From Oscillospiraceae bacterium (GTDB taxonomy: Bacteria; Bacillota; Clostridia; UMGS1883), in contig JAFLUQ010000019.1 of the NCBI GenBank assembly GCA_022508735.1, positions 1-22,515 of the forward strand: a DNA stretch of 22,515 nt, written 5' to 3'. Below the pieces are notes generated by a model. That model did not search any database, was not told where the DNA came from, and saw only the letters and a list, made by a program, of their open reading frames with translations. The first letter of the stretch is position 1. Every line of letters starts with the position of its first letter. Of the stretch, positions 1 to 6,694 are shown piece after piece. Made by a program: the position numbers and the translations under genes.

Positions 1-160
1 AAGCTACGAACGAAAATCACCACTCGGCGTACCAATGTACGCCGTCGGGAGGGTTAGCTCCGTCGGCTACGCCGCCGTCACTAACTGATTTTCGTACGTT
101 CTGCACGATTTTTTTGAACGGCCCCAGCGGCACTATTTTTACAAAGCGAGTTTTTACATG
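1..160. repeat. Intergenic structured repeat, copy 1
   Basis: First copy of a repeat found again at 3221-3418. It can fold as an outer stem (10-19 with 86-95), a perfect 8-bp hairpin (25-32 with 37-44, loop 33-36) and a second arm (53-57 with 81-85) capped by CGGC/GCCG (64-67 with 71-74). After the fold both copies carry CTGCACGATTTTTT and, further on, CAAAGCGAGTT. The window starts exactly at the first matching base, so the repeat may extend to the left. No transposase is nearby. It could act as an RNA or DNA secondary-structure element, such as a processing or termination site, but the function is unknown. Confidence 0.75.
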
Positions 161-180
161 AAAACTGAAAGGAGGTACCC

Positions 181-1191
181 ATGGAAAAGACAATACTTGA
201 AGTAAAAAATCTGAGCGTGGATTTTGCGACAGATCAGGGTACCGTTCGTGCAGTGCGCGACGTCAGCTTTCATGTAAAGGAAGGAGAGATCCTGGGGATC
301 GTCGGCGAGTCCGGCAGCGGAAAATCCGTTGGCATGCATGCGATCATGGGGCTTCTGGCCGCCAACGGGCATGTTACGGGCGGCGATATTATCTTTAACG
401 AAGAAAACATCGCGCGTAAGGCCTTTGCCAATGAGAGGGCATATGAGGAGAAAATGTGCGCCATCCGCGGCAAAGAGATATCAATGATATTTCAGAATCC
501 TATGTCTTTTTTGAATCCGGTGCTCACGGTGGGCAGCCAGCTGCGCGAGGTGATCAAAAATCACAATCCGAAGCTCGGCAAGGCCGAGCTTGGCAGACGA
601 ACCGTCGAACAGCTGCATCTGGTGGGGATCCCCTCACCGGAGACCGTAGTGCGTCAATATCCCTATGCGCTCTCCGGCGGTATGCGGCAGAGGGTGGTAA
701 TGGCGATCGCGCTGGTAAACCGGCCCAAGCTTATTATTGCCGACGAGCCGACTACCTCGCTGGACGTGACGACGCAGGCCCAAGTTCTTGACATTATCCG
801 AGAAATGAGCCGGCAGATACATGCCTCTGCGATCGTGGTAACCCACGACTTAGGCATCGTAGCCAGCCTTTGTGACCGGGTCATTATAATGTACGGCGGA
901 AAGCTCGTTGAGACGGGAAACATCCGCGAGATATTTTATGCTCCCGATCATCCGTATACGAAGGGACTGCTGAACTCTGTCAATAACCCGGAGAATGACG
1001 ATAGAGAGCTGATGACCATACCCGGTTCGCCGCCGGATATGCTGAACCCCCCGGCTGGCTGCCCTTTCGTGGACCGCTGCAATAAGGCCATGCGTATCTG
1101 CAAGAAAAAAATGCCTTTGTTGGCGGTGCTTTCCGAAACCCACAGCAGCTCTTGCTGGCTCAGGCAGAAGGAGGCAAAGCAACATGGCTGA
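181..1191 (+). CDS. Oligopeptide/dipeptide ABC importer ATP-binding protein (OppD/DppD type)
   Basis: This is one of the two ATPases that drive an Opp/Dpp-family importer at the inner face of the membrane. The 336-residue length is normal for the family. Visible motifs are Walker A GESGSGKS (42-49), signature LSGGMRQR, Walker B LIIADEPTT and the switch histidine in VVTHDLG. The C-terminus carries the oligopeptide-transporter extension with PPAGCPFVDRC and two further cysteine-containing turns, typical of OppD/DppD/DppF and linked to an Fe-S cluster in some members. The start at 181 has a strong AAGGAGGT site just upstream. The last 8 nt overlap the next ATPase gene, so the two are co-translated. 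The permease and substrate-binding genes are not in the window and presumably lie upstream, so the substrate (peptide, nickel or other) cannot be named. Confidence 0.95.
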   Translation: MEKTILEVKNLSVDFATDQGTVRAVRDVSFHVKEGEILGIVGESGSGKSVGMHAIMGLLAANGHVTGGDIIFNEENIARKAFANERAYEEKMCAIRGKEISMIFQNPMSFLNPVLTVGSQLREVIKNHNPKLGKAELGRRTVEQLHLVGIPSPETVVRQYPYALSGGMRQRVVMAIALVNRPKLIIADEPTTSLDVTTQAQVLDIIREMSRQIHASAIVVTHDLGIVASLCDRVIIMYGGKLVETGNIREIFYAPDHPYTKGLLNSVNNPENDDRELMTIPGSPPDMLNPPAGCPFVDRCNKAMRICKKKMPLLAVLSETHSSSCWLRQKEAKQHG

Positions 1192-2155
1192 TAGCGAGAT
1201 ACTTATTTCCATCGAACACCTTAAGCAATGGTTTACTGTAAGTACCGGTCTGTGGAGTAAAGAGACCGTCAAAGCAGTCGATGACGTAAGCCTGAATATC
1301 TACCGAGGCGAGACCTTTGGCCTTGTTGGCGAATCAGGCTGCGGCAAGTCCACTCTCGGGCGGACTCTGGTGAAGCTCCATGAGCCGACCGCGGGGCGGA
1401 TCATTATGAAAGGAAAAGACATTACAAGGCTTTACGGCGATGAGCTGAAAAGCTTTCGTAAAAGCGTTCAGCTTATATTTCAGGATCCCTATGCTTCGCT
1501 CAATCCGCGCATGACCGTGGGCGAGATAGTTCGCGAACCCATGGTGATCCATAATCTATATGCATCAAGAAAAGAACAGGACGATAAGGTGATCGAGCTC
1601 CTCAGCCTTGTGGGGCTGAGACCGGACCATATCCGGCGCTACCCCCACGAATTTTCCGGCGGACAGCGGCAAAGGATCGCCATTGCCCGCACGCTGGCAC
1701 TGGGCCCGGAGTTCATCGTGTGTGACGAGCCCATTTCCGCGCTGGACGTGTCTATTCAGGCGCAGATCATCAATCTGCTTAAGAAGATCCAGAGTGAGCT
1801 GGGGCTCACATATCTGTTTATCGCCCATGACCTTGGCATGGTGCGGTATATATCTGACCGCATCGGCGTGATGTACCTTGGGCAGATAGTCGAGCTTGGC
1901 AGCAGCGAGGAGCTGTATAGAATGCCCCTGCATCCGTATACGCGGGCATTGGTGAGCGCGGCCTTGATCCCTGATCCGGATGCGGCCAAAGAGAAGCAGC
2001 GTATCCGGCTCCATGGGGAGATACCAAGTGCCATCGCTCATCCGTCCGGCTGCCCGTTCCGGCCCCGGTGTCCTTACGCTGCGCCGCGGTGCGCCGAAGA
2101 AAGTCCTCGGCTCAGGGCGGCAGGCGGGCATCTGGTGGCCTGCCATAAGGTTTGA
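1184..2155 (+). CDS. Oligopeptide/dipeptide ABC importer ATP-binding protein (OppF/DppF type)
   Basis: Second ATPase of the Opp/Dpp-type importer, 323 residues, the usual length. Walker A is GESGCGKST (49-57), the signature is FSGGQRQR, Walker B reads FIVCDEPISALD and the H-loop is IAHDLGMV. The C-terminal HPSGCPFRPRCPYAAPRC segment is the cysteine-rich tail of DppF/OppF proteins. It forms a heterodimer with the product of the preceding gene, whose 3' end it overlaps by 8 nt. The substrate is unknown because no binding protein or permease is included. Both ATPases look intact. Confidence 0.95.
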   Translation: MADSEILISIEHLKQWFTVSTGLWSKETVKAVDDVSLNIYRGETFGLVGESGCGKSTLGRTLVKLHEPTAGRIIMKGKDITRLYGDELKSFRKSVQLIFQDPYASLNPRMTVGEIVREPMVIHNLYASRKEQDDKVIELLSLVGLRPDHIRRYPHEFSGGQRQRIAIARTLALGPEFIVCDEPISALDVSIQAQIINLLKKIQSELGLTYLFIAHDLGMVRYISDRIGVMYLGQIVELGSSEELYRMPLHPYTRALVSAALIPDPDAAKEKQRIRLHGEIPSAIAHPSGCPFRPRCPYAAPRCAEESPRLRAAGGHLVACHKV

Positions 2156-2214
2156 TTGCCCCCGGTACAGCCGCGGCGGCAAATTTGTGATAAAAATATA
2201 AAGGAGGGGTGCCG

Positions 2215-3075
2215 GTGAAGAAGAAAATCGGGATCTCCACAGACTGTATGTGCGATCTGCCGGCGGATTGCCTGACGGAAAGCGGCGTGGAGATCATGCA
2301 GTTTTATATACATGTCGCCACCGGCCGATTTTTGAACGATGTCGAGATCACCTCTGATAATATTGTTGAGTATCTTGCGTCCGGCAATACATTCCTCCGC
2401 TCCAGCGTTCCCGAACCTGAGGAGTGCAGAGCGTATTTCGATGAGCTCCTGACGCGATATGACGAGATTATCCATATCACCACAAGCGACAAGGTCGGTT
2501 TGTCCTATTCTAACGTACAGGCCGCGCTTGAACTGATGGGAGACGACAAAAGCCGTGTTGCTCTTATAAATTCGGGCTGCATTTCAACGGGAGTTGGGCA
2601 AATTGTGCTCCTGGCCGTAACGCTGAAAAACAGCGGCAAAACCGTCTCTGAGATCGTGACAGCCTGTGACGCCATGCGGCGTAAGCTCGCGGTCTCCTTT
2701 ATCGTCCCTAACGCGGACTATCTCTATCGTGTGGGATATGCCGGCCCCGGGGCAAAAGCCCTGTGCCGTATTTTCAAGGTACATCCTGTTCTCTGCACGA
2801 AAAACGGCAAGCTCGTTCTAAAATCCTTCCGTGTGGGGAGCTATGAAAAAGCGGTGCTGCGCTATATTCGCGGTGAGCTCCGGCGCGGCGGCCGAATAGA
2901 TAAACGTCAGCTGTTCATAACCCACGCCGGCTGCCCGAGTGGGCTGATCACACAGGTCAAAGCAAAGGCGGTAGGCCTATGCCGCCCGGATAGCGTCACC
3001 GTCACAAAGGCCTCCGCCGTTATCTCCGGCTACTTCGGCCCCGGAGCCCTGGGCGTTCTGTTTGTGACCAAATGA
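2215..3075 (+). CDS. DegV family protein (fatty-acid-binding)
   Basis: Member of the DegV family, which binds a fatty acid; in Firmicutes FakB proteins it presents the fatty acid to the kinase FakA. The N-terminus MKKKIGISTDCMCDLP matches the DegV start (strand, then ST/SD-containing turn), and the segment HITTSDKVGLSYSNVQAA matches the conserved lipid-contacting 'S..LSG/SY' region. The length is 286 residues, normal for the family. GTG at 2215 is preferred over an in-frame GTG at 2209 because AAGGAGG at 2201-2207 gives 7 nt spacing to 2215 but almost none to 2209. It follows the ABC ATPase by 59 nt and is probably co-transcribed. No FakA-like gene is present, so a role in phospholipid synthesis is family knowledge only. 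Confidence 0.88.
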   Translation: MKKKIGISTDCMCDLPADCLTESGVEIMQFYIHVATGRFLNDVEITSDNIVEYLASGNTFLRSSVPEPEECRAYFDELLTRYDEIIHITTSDKVGLSYSNVQAALELMGDDKSRVALINSGCISTGVGQIVLLAVTLKNSGKTVSEIVTACDAMRRKLAVSFIVPNADYLYRVGYAGPGAKALCRIFKVHPVLCTKNGKLVLKSFRVGSYEKAVLRYIRGELRRGGRIDKRQLFITHAGCPSGLITQVKAKAVGLCRPDSVTVTKASAVISGYFGPGALGVLFVTK

Positions 3076-3090
3076 AGGGGCCGTAAAAAA

Positions 3091-3137
3091 AGTCGCGCAG
3101 ATCGCTTAGGGGCATTATGCCCGGATTTAAAGCGACT
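3091..3137 (+). other. Overlapping hairpins after degV-like gene
   Basis: A perfect GGGCAT-T-ATGCCC hairpin (3110-3122) is surrounded by two mutually exclusive outer pairings: AGTCGC (3091-3096) with GCGACT (3132-3137), or TCGCTT (3102-3107) with AAGCGA (3130-3135). It may be part of a compound 3' end structure for the degV-like transcript. No U-tract follows. Confidence 0.35.
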
Positions 3138-3179
3138 ATGTGTTTACATGGTTTCACCAAAAAAAGTTATTTGATGTAG

Positions 3180-3204
3180 AAAATGCGCCCGTAAGGCGCA
3201 TTTT
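3180..3204 (+). terminator. Rho-independent terminator after degV-like gene
   Basis: AAAATGCGCC (3180-3189) pairs with GGCGCATTTT (3195-3204) around the 5-nt loop CGTAA, giving a 10-bp stem ending in four Ts, with further T-rich sequence after it. It sits about 105 nt beyond the degV-like stop and just before the second copy of the intergenic repeat. Confidence 0.75.
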
Positions 3205-3220
3205 CATTATTTAAGCCCCT

Positions 3221-3418
3221 AAGCTACGAACGAAAATCACCACTCGGCGTACCCACGTACGCCGTCGGGAGGGCTTGTTCCGTCGGCTAAGCCGCCGTCA
3301 CAAGCTGATTTTCGTCCGTTGTTTCAAGGTGATATTGATACGCCCCGCAAGGGGACGTATCCTCTCTGCACGATTTTTTCGGCCGGCCCCTGCGCCTCCA
3401 CACTACAAAGCGAGTTAC
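3221..3418. repeat. Intergenic structured repeat, copy 2 (with extra hairpin)
   Basis: Second copy of the repeat at 1-160. The matching arms are 3230-3239 with 3306-3315 (outer stem), 3245-3252 with 3257-3264 (8-bp hairpin) and 3273-3278 with 3300-3305 (second arm). Relative to copy 1 the second arm has changed on both sides and stays paired, while the 8-bp hairpin differs only in its loop (CCAC here, CAAT in copy 1). About 45 nt that copy 1 lacks lie at roughly 3320-3363. They hold a hairpin, GATACGCCCC (3337-3346) with GGGGaCGTATC (3351-3361), closed by a GCAA tetraloop. The two copies bracket the importer/degV genes. Together with 3076-3220 this accounts for the 344-nt gap between genes. 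Confidence 0.75.
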
Positions 3419-3419
3419 T

Positions 3420-4715
3420 CTAATTGTTTTCCAAATTTATTTTGCTCTCCGCAAAAAGGTCGTTCCTTCTGTAGACCGAAAGCACCAACCCTATCAGAAG
3501 CATCGTCATCACGTAGTCCGTTCCGCCGTGGCCGAGAAGCGGCAGCGTCACGCCCATCACCGGCAGAAGATTAAAGTTCATGAGTATGTTCACCGCGAAT
3601 TTGCCGAGCAGCAGGGCGCAGCAGCAAAGGCTGAGCTGCCTGCCGAAATCCCCCTTTATTTTTGCCGAGGTGAGAAAGAGCCGCACGAGCAGGGCCGCCA
3701 CTACAATGATTATGGCTATACCAGCCAGCCAGCCGTATTTTCCAACGAGCCGGGCGAAGGCGTATTCATCAATGGCGCTTAAGGCGTAAAGAGAGTCGCT
3801 GCCTGAGCTGCCCAAGAGGGGAGTGGTTTTCAGCGTGTTCACAAGGTGCGATACCAGCCAGCCCGAGCCCAGCGGGTCGTTGCTCCCGGCGGAGATAAAG
3901 GCCCGGAACCTTTCGGAATAATAGTAAGAGTTACTGAAAAAGGAAAGAGCAGATATGAGCATAAGCCCGCCCGTCGGGATAAGCACCAGACGTTTTTTTG
4001 CAAAATATCCTTCCATAGTCATTGACGCCAGAATTATTGCAAACGTGATCATGTAAACTAAGTAATAGTTCATCCTGCCCAGCAGCATGGAAACTGCCAT
4101 GACTGCTGCCGTTAGTCCTGTGACCTTCAGTGCGTCCTTCACGCCGCCGTTAGTGCGAAGTCTTTGGGAGGCTCCGGCAAACAGCGGGAAAAACAGCTGG
4201 GTGAAAAGCAGCGCCATAATTGATCCGATGGTGGGTACGCGGATGAATGAATGACTGCCGTGCATTCTCGGAGCCAGAACAGTCAGCACGAGCAGACAAA
4301 CGAAAAGAGCGGCGAACAGCGGCAGTGACCATTTTTTGAGCTTCATATAGTCAAAAAAGGCAGTGCCGATCATGGCGAGAGTACCAAAACCTGCGACCAT
4401 TATTATCCGCGGCATAGGGAGCATTGAGCGGTTAATGATAAGGCCTAAGATAGCCAGCGCCGCGGTCAGCACTATCAGCGACCATTCCATTTTAGGGCGG
4501 TGCTGCCTGCCTAGCCTTTGGCCGATCTCCTCGGCGCTGCCCATGGCCGCGAGGGCCTTGTCCTCGGCTGCACTTGGGCTGTAGCCGCTGTCGCGGTAGC
4601 CTTCGATCAGCTCCTCTATGTGGCACTTCAGCTCGCTTTTGATCGCCTCGTGCACAGTCTTTGATTTTATGTGTTCGCAGACCTCGCTGAGGTAGGCTTC
4701 AGTTTTACCAGGCAT
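3420..4715 (-). CDS. HAAS/DUF1700-like domain fused to FtsW/RodA/SpoVE-family membrane protein
   Basis: 431 residues. Residues 1 to about 70 form a soluble helical domain with the pattern 'E...H..EL...Y...GYSPS.AEDKALAAMGSAEEIGQRL', like the HAAS/DUF1700 domains found beside PadR regulators. From about residue 75 there are roughly ten hydrophobic segments. The C-terminal part (LLPVMGVTLPLLGHGGTDYVMTML in outline) resembles the SEDS family, in which FtsW and RodA polymerise peptidoglycan glycan strands. The start overlaps the upstream PadR gene by 11 nt, so the two form one operon. PadR control of a membrane protein with a HAAS domain is a known arrangement. The protein is too divergent to say that it is an active glycosyltransferase. 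It could be a division or envelope-stress accessory protein. Confidence 0.85.
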   Translation of the reverse strand: MPGKTEAYLSEVCEHIKSKTVHEAIKSELKCHIEELIEGYRDSGYSPSAAEDKALAAMGSAEEIGQRLGRQHRPKMEWSLIVLTAALAILGLIINRSMLPMPRIIMVAGFGTLAMIGTAFFDYMKLKKWSLPLFAALFVCLLVLTVLAPRMHGSHSFIRVPTIGSIMALLFTQLFFPLFAGASQRLRTNGGVKDALKVTGLTAAVMAVSMLLGRMNYYLVYMITFAIILASMTMEGYFAKKRLVLIPTGGLMLISALSFFSNSYYYSERFRAFISAGSNDPLGSGWLVSHLVNTLKTTPLLGSSGSDSLYALSAIDEYAFARLVGKYGWLAGIAIIIVVAALLVRLFLTSAKIKGDFGRQLSLCCCALLLGKFAVNILMNFNLLPVMGVTLPLLGHGGTDYVMTMLLIGLVLSVYRRNDLFAESKINLENN

Positions 4716-5070
4716 AAGCTCCGCCTCCTATCGTCGCAAGGCCGATCACCTTGTCTACTGCCCGGGAATATTCCCGCCATTCCTGTTTTTTCTCTTCAAG
4801 CACATTTCTGCCCCTCTGGGTTATGCGGTAATACTTGCGCTTTTTGCCGCTTTCTCCCTCATCCCAGTAGGCTTCCACAGCACCCTCGTTTTCCAGCGCG
4901 TGAAGCATGGGGTATAGCGTGCCCTCCTTCATTTCAAACACGTTTTCCGACCCCGCTTTGAGCCTCTGCACGATCATGTAGCCGTACATATCCTCACGGC
5001 TCAGCAGCGATAGCACTAAGATCGATGTGCTGCCCTTCATCAACTCCTTGTTGATACGCATTTCTGTCAC
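4705..5070 (-). CDS. PadR family transcriptional regulator
   Basis: A 121-residue winged-helix repressor. The N-terminal MKGSTSILVLSLLSREDMYGY and the following EGTLYPMLHALENEGAVEAYW are hallmarks of the PadR DNA-binding domain. The rest (RKYYRITQRGRNVLEEKKQEW) is the wing and the start of the dimerising helix. It is short-form PadR (subfamily 1-like). Its gene overlaps the downstream HAAS/FtsW-like gene by 11 nt. A consensus promoter and a perfect inverted repeat lie just upstream (5091-5144), so it very likely represses its own operon. The inducing signal is unknown. Confidence 0.95.
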   Translation of the reverse strand: MTEMRINKELMKGSTSILVLSLLSREDMYGYMIVQRLKAGSENVFEMKEGTLYPMLHALENEGAVEAYWDEGESGKKRKYYRITQRGRNVLEEKKQEWREYSRAVDKVIGLATIGGGAYAW

Positions 5071-5090
5071 TCCTTACATCGTTAATCTAT

Positions 5091-5144
5091 ATACATAGGT
5101 TTTCTATGTATCTTTATAATAGCATATGAAGGAGAATTTGTCAA
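5091..5144 (-). promoter_or_regulatory. padR operon promoter and PadR-type operator
   Basis: Read on the minus strand there is TTGACA (5144-5139), a 17-nt spacer and TATTAT (5121-5116), a good housekeeping promoter. Directly downstream lies a perfect 8-bp inverted repeat, ATACATAG (5091-5098) and CTATGTAT (5104-5111), separated by 5 nt. PadR proteins bind ATGT/ACAT inverted repeats, and this one covers the expected transcription start, so autorepression is the natural reading. Confidence 0.8.
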
Positions 5145-5208
5145 GAGCTGTATGCAAAAAATTTTTAGAAAACTTGGATGTATTTTTGTGAAAGACTGAC
5201 AATATATA

Positions 5209-5237
5209 TTGACATTCAGCGGTCAATATAGTACAAT
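5209..5237 (+). promoter_or_regulatory. Housekeeping promoter for the sigma/bacteriocin export operon
   Basis: TTGACA (5209-5214), a 17-nt spacer and TACAAT (5232-5237), about 80 nt before the sigma factor start. A TTGAC...GTCAA inverted repeat (5209-5226) overlaps the -35, and a CAATATATATTG palindrome (5200-5211) lies against it. Both are possible regulator sites. No TGTAACA/GTGTATA motif of the kind seen in front of the peptide genes is visible here. Confidence 0.7.
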
Positions 5238-5317
5238 AATATACAGAAATTCTCCGAATTTGCGTGTTTTAATATAATGTAAATGTTAGAGTGTAGTTTG
5301 CGGGAAGAGGTGTTTTT

Positions 5318-5860
5318 GTGGAAAACATAGAGAAAAACGGGTCGGCTGTGCCTGAATTCAAAGATTTTTACAGCAAATATTATGATCAGGTATATTGGTA
5401 CATATTTAAGAAAATAAATAATATCGAGGATTCGCAGGATCTCGCCGGCGATGTTTTCAGCCTCTGCCTTAAACATTACAGTAAATACGATCCGGAAAAA
5501 AGCTCTCTTAGCACATGGCTGTATGTGATCGTAAACAACAGGCTGAAAAATTATTACAGAGATAGAAAGGTATTTGTTCCGCTCGATGAAAACATAGATG
5601 CCTTTATGTCAGATTCTGACGACTATGCTACCGAGGCTCTCTATCTTGAAGACAGCCGAAATATGCTCGCTGATGCCATATCATCTCTTCCGAAGAATAA
5701 TCAGCTGATAATTATCCTGAAATTTTTCGGAGAAAAGCAATCCCACGAAATAGCGGATATTTTACATATGTCGCCGACGAACGTTCGCGTCAGCCTGTCT
5801 CGCTCCTTAAAAAAAATTCAAAATTATTTTACCTCGCACGGGTGGAATGGAGAGATATAA
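5318..5860 (+). CDS. ECF-type RNA polymerase sigma factor (sigma-70 family)
   Basis: 180 residues with only regions 2 and 4, the ECF architecture. Region 2 covers about residues 15-85 (FYSKYYDQVYWYIFKKINN, DLAGDVFSLCLKHY, STWLYVIVNNRLKNYYRDRK). Region 4 covers about 125-175, with the helix-turn-helix SHEIADILHMSPTNVRVSLSRSLKKI. It starts with GTG at 5318, 7 nt after GGAAGAGG. The stop is one base before the HlyD-like start, so it is the first gene of the exporter operon. No adjacent membrane anti-sigma factor is visible. Control may instead come from the RsbW/STAS/phosphatase genes downstream, or be purely transcriptional. It is the likely reader of the four TGTAACA/GTGTATA sites, by inference. 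Confidence 0.93.
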   Translation: MENIEKNGSAVPEFKDFYSKYYDQVYWYIFKKINNIEDSQDLAGDVFSLCLKHYSKYDPEKSSLSTWLYVIVNNRLKNYYRDRKVFVPLDENIDAFMSDSDDYATEALYLEDSRNMLADAISSLPKNNQLIIILKFFGEKQSHEIADILHMSPTNVRVSLSRSLKKIQNYFTSHGWNGEI

Positions 5861-5861
5861 A

Positions 5862-6692
5862 ATGTCACAGATATTCAGAAAATCTTCAATAGAAAAATTG
5901 TCATCGCCTGATCAGCTGGATCGGGCGATTATAATAACTTCGCCGATGTCGTGGATAGGGCTTATAGGATTATTTATCATTCTTATCTCAGTCATGATAT
6001 GGGCCTTTCTCGGGTCTATGACCACGACTTATACTGCCATGGGAGTTATTTCTGCCGGCAAAAATACAAATTCACTCTATTCGGATGTTTCAGGAACTAT
6101 ATCAGAGATATATGTGCGCCCGGGAGACAGCGTGAAAAGCGAGGGGCTGATCGCCTCAGTCATTGACGAAGCTGGAGACCGATATGAAATAAGCGCCGGG
6201 CAGGACTGTGTTATTTCAAGGCAGGAGGCGTTTGAGGGGGATAGCATTACTCAGGGCGACAGATTATTTGTCGTTTCGCCGGCTGAAAAGGGTAATGTTG
6301 TCGTTTGCTATGTGGGAATCGACGAGGTTCAGTCTTTGGCGCTCGGCATGAAAGTAAATATTACTCCCGTCAGCGTTGACGGTCAGAAATACGGGCATAT
6401 GAAGGGTGAAGTGATCAACATAGATACATACAGCACTTCCGAGGACAGTATGCGTTTGGTTCTCGGTTCAGACAGAGGCATGAGGGAATACTTCAGCGCG
6501 GCTGATGTACCCTTGGTCGCAGTGACGTGCAGCGTGACTAAAGACGCTGATTCCGCTAACGGGTATTATTGGACCAATGAAAAGGGCGAGAGCCTGTCTG
6601 TCCCGCCTCGAACCATGGTTGAAGTTGTGTATATAACCAGCGAGATCGCGCCTATATCCAAATTGTTTCCCGGTTACGGTTCGGAGGGCTGA
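5862..6692 (+). CDS. NHLP bacteriocin system secretion protein (HlyD/membrane-fusion type)
   Basis: 276 residues: a short cytoplasmic N-terminus, one membrane anchor (about 29-51, WIGLIGLFIILISVMIWAFL) and an extracytoplasmic part with a lipoyl/barrel-sandwich half motif (GTISEIYVRPGDSVKSEGLIASV) and a beta-rich C-terminal region. This matches the single-anchor HlyD-like proteins that accompany NHLP/NHLM exporters. ATG 5862 is chosen over ATG 5847 because GGAGAG (5849-5854) sits 7 nt before 5862 and the later start avoids overlap with the sigma gene. The stop is 2 nt before the C39/ABC gene. Its role is to link the ABC exporters to the outside of the membrane. Confidence 0.9.
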   Translation: MSQIFRKSSIEKLSSPDQLDRAIIITSPMSWIGLIGLFIILISVMIWAFLGSMTTTYTAMGVISAGKNTNSLYSDVSGTISEIYVRPGDSVKSEGLIASVIDEAGDRYEISAGQDCVISRQEAFEGDSITQGDRLFVVSPAEKGNVVVCYVGIDEVQSLALGMKVNITPVSVDGQKYGHMKGEVINIDTYSTSEDSMRLVLGSDRGMREYFSAADVPLVAVTCSVTKDADSANGYYWTNEKGESLSVPPRTMVEVVYITSEIAPISKLFPGYGSEG

Positions 6693-6694
6693 CT

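Noticed and set aside
1565..2182. 205-codon minus-strand ORF inside the OppF-type gene
   Set aside because: It is a frame shadow of a clear ABC ATPase with no recognisable protein features.
1..3418. The two repeat copies as ends of a composite transposon carrying the importer genes
   Set aside because: No transposase, no terminal target duplication and a covarying fold between copies. An intergenic structural element fits better.
3528..3782. 84-codon plus-strand ORF inside the FtsW/RodA-like gene
   Set aside because: Antisense shadow in a GC-rich coding region with no ribosome binding site or similarity seen.
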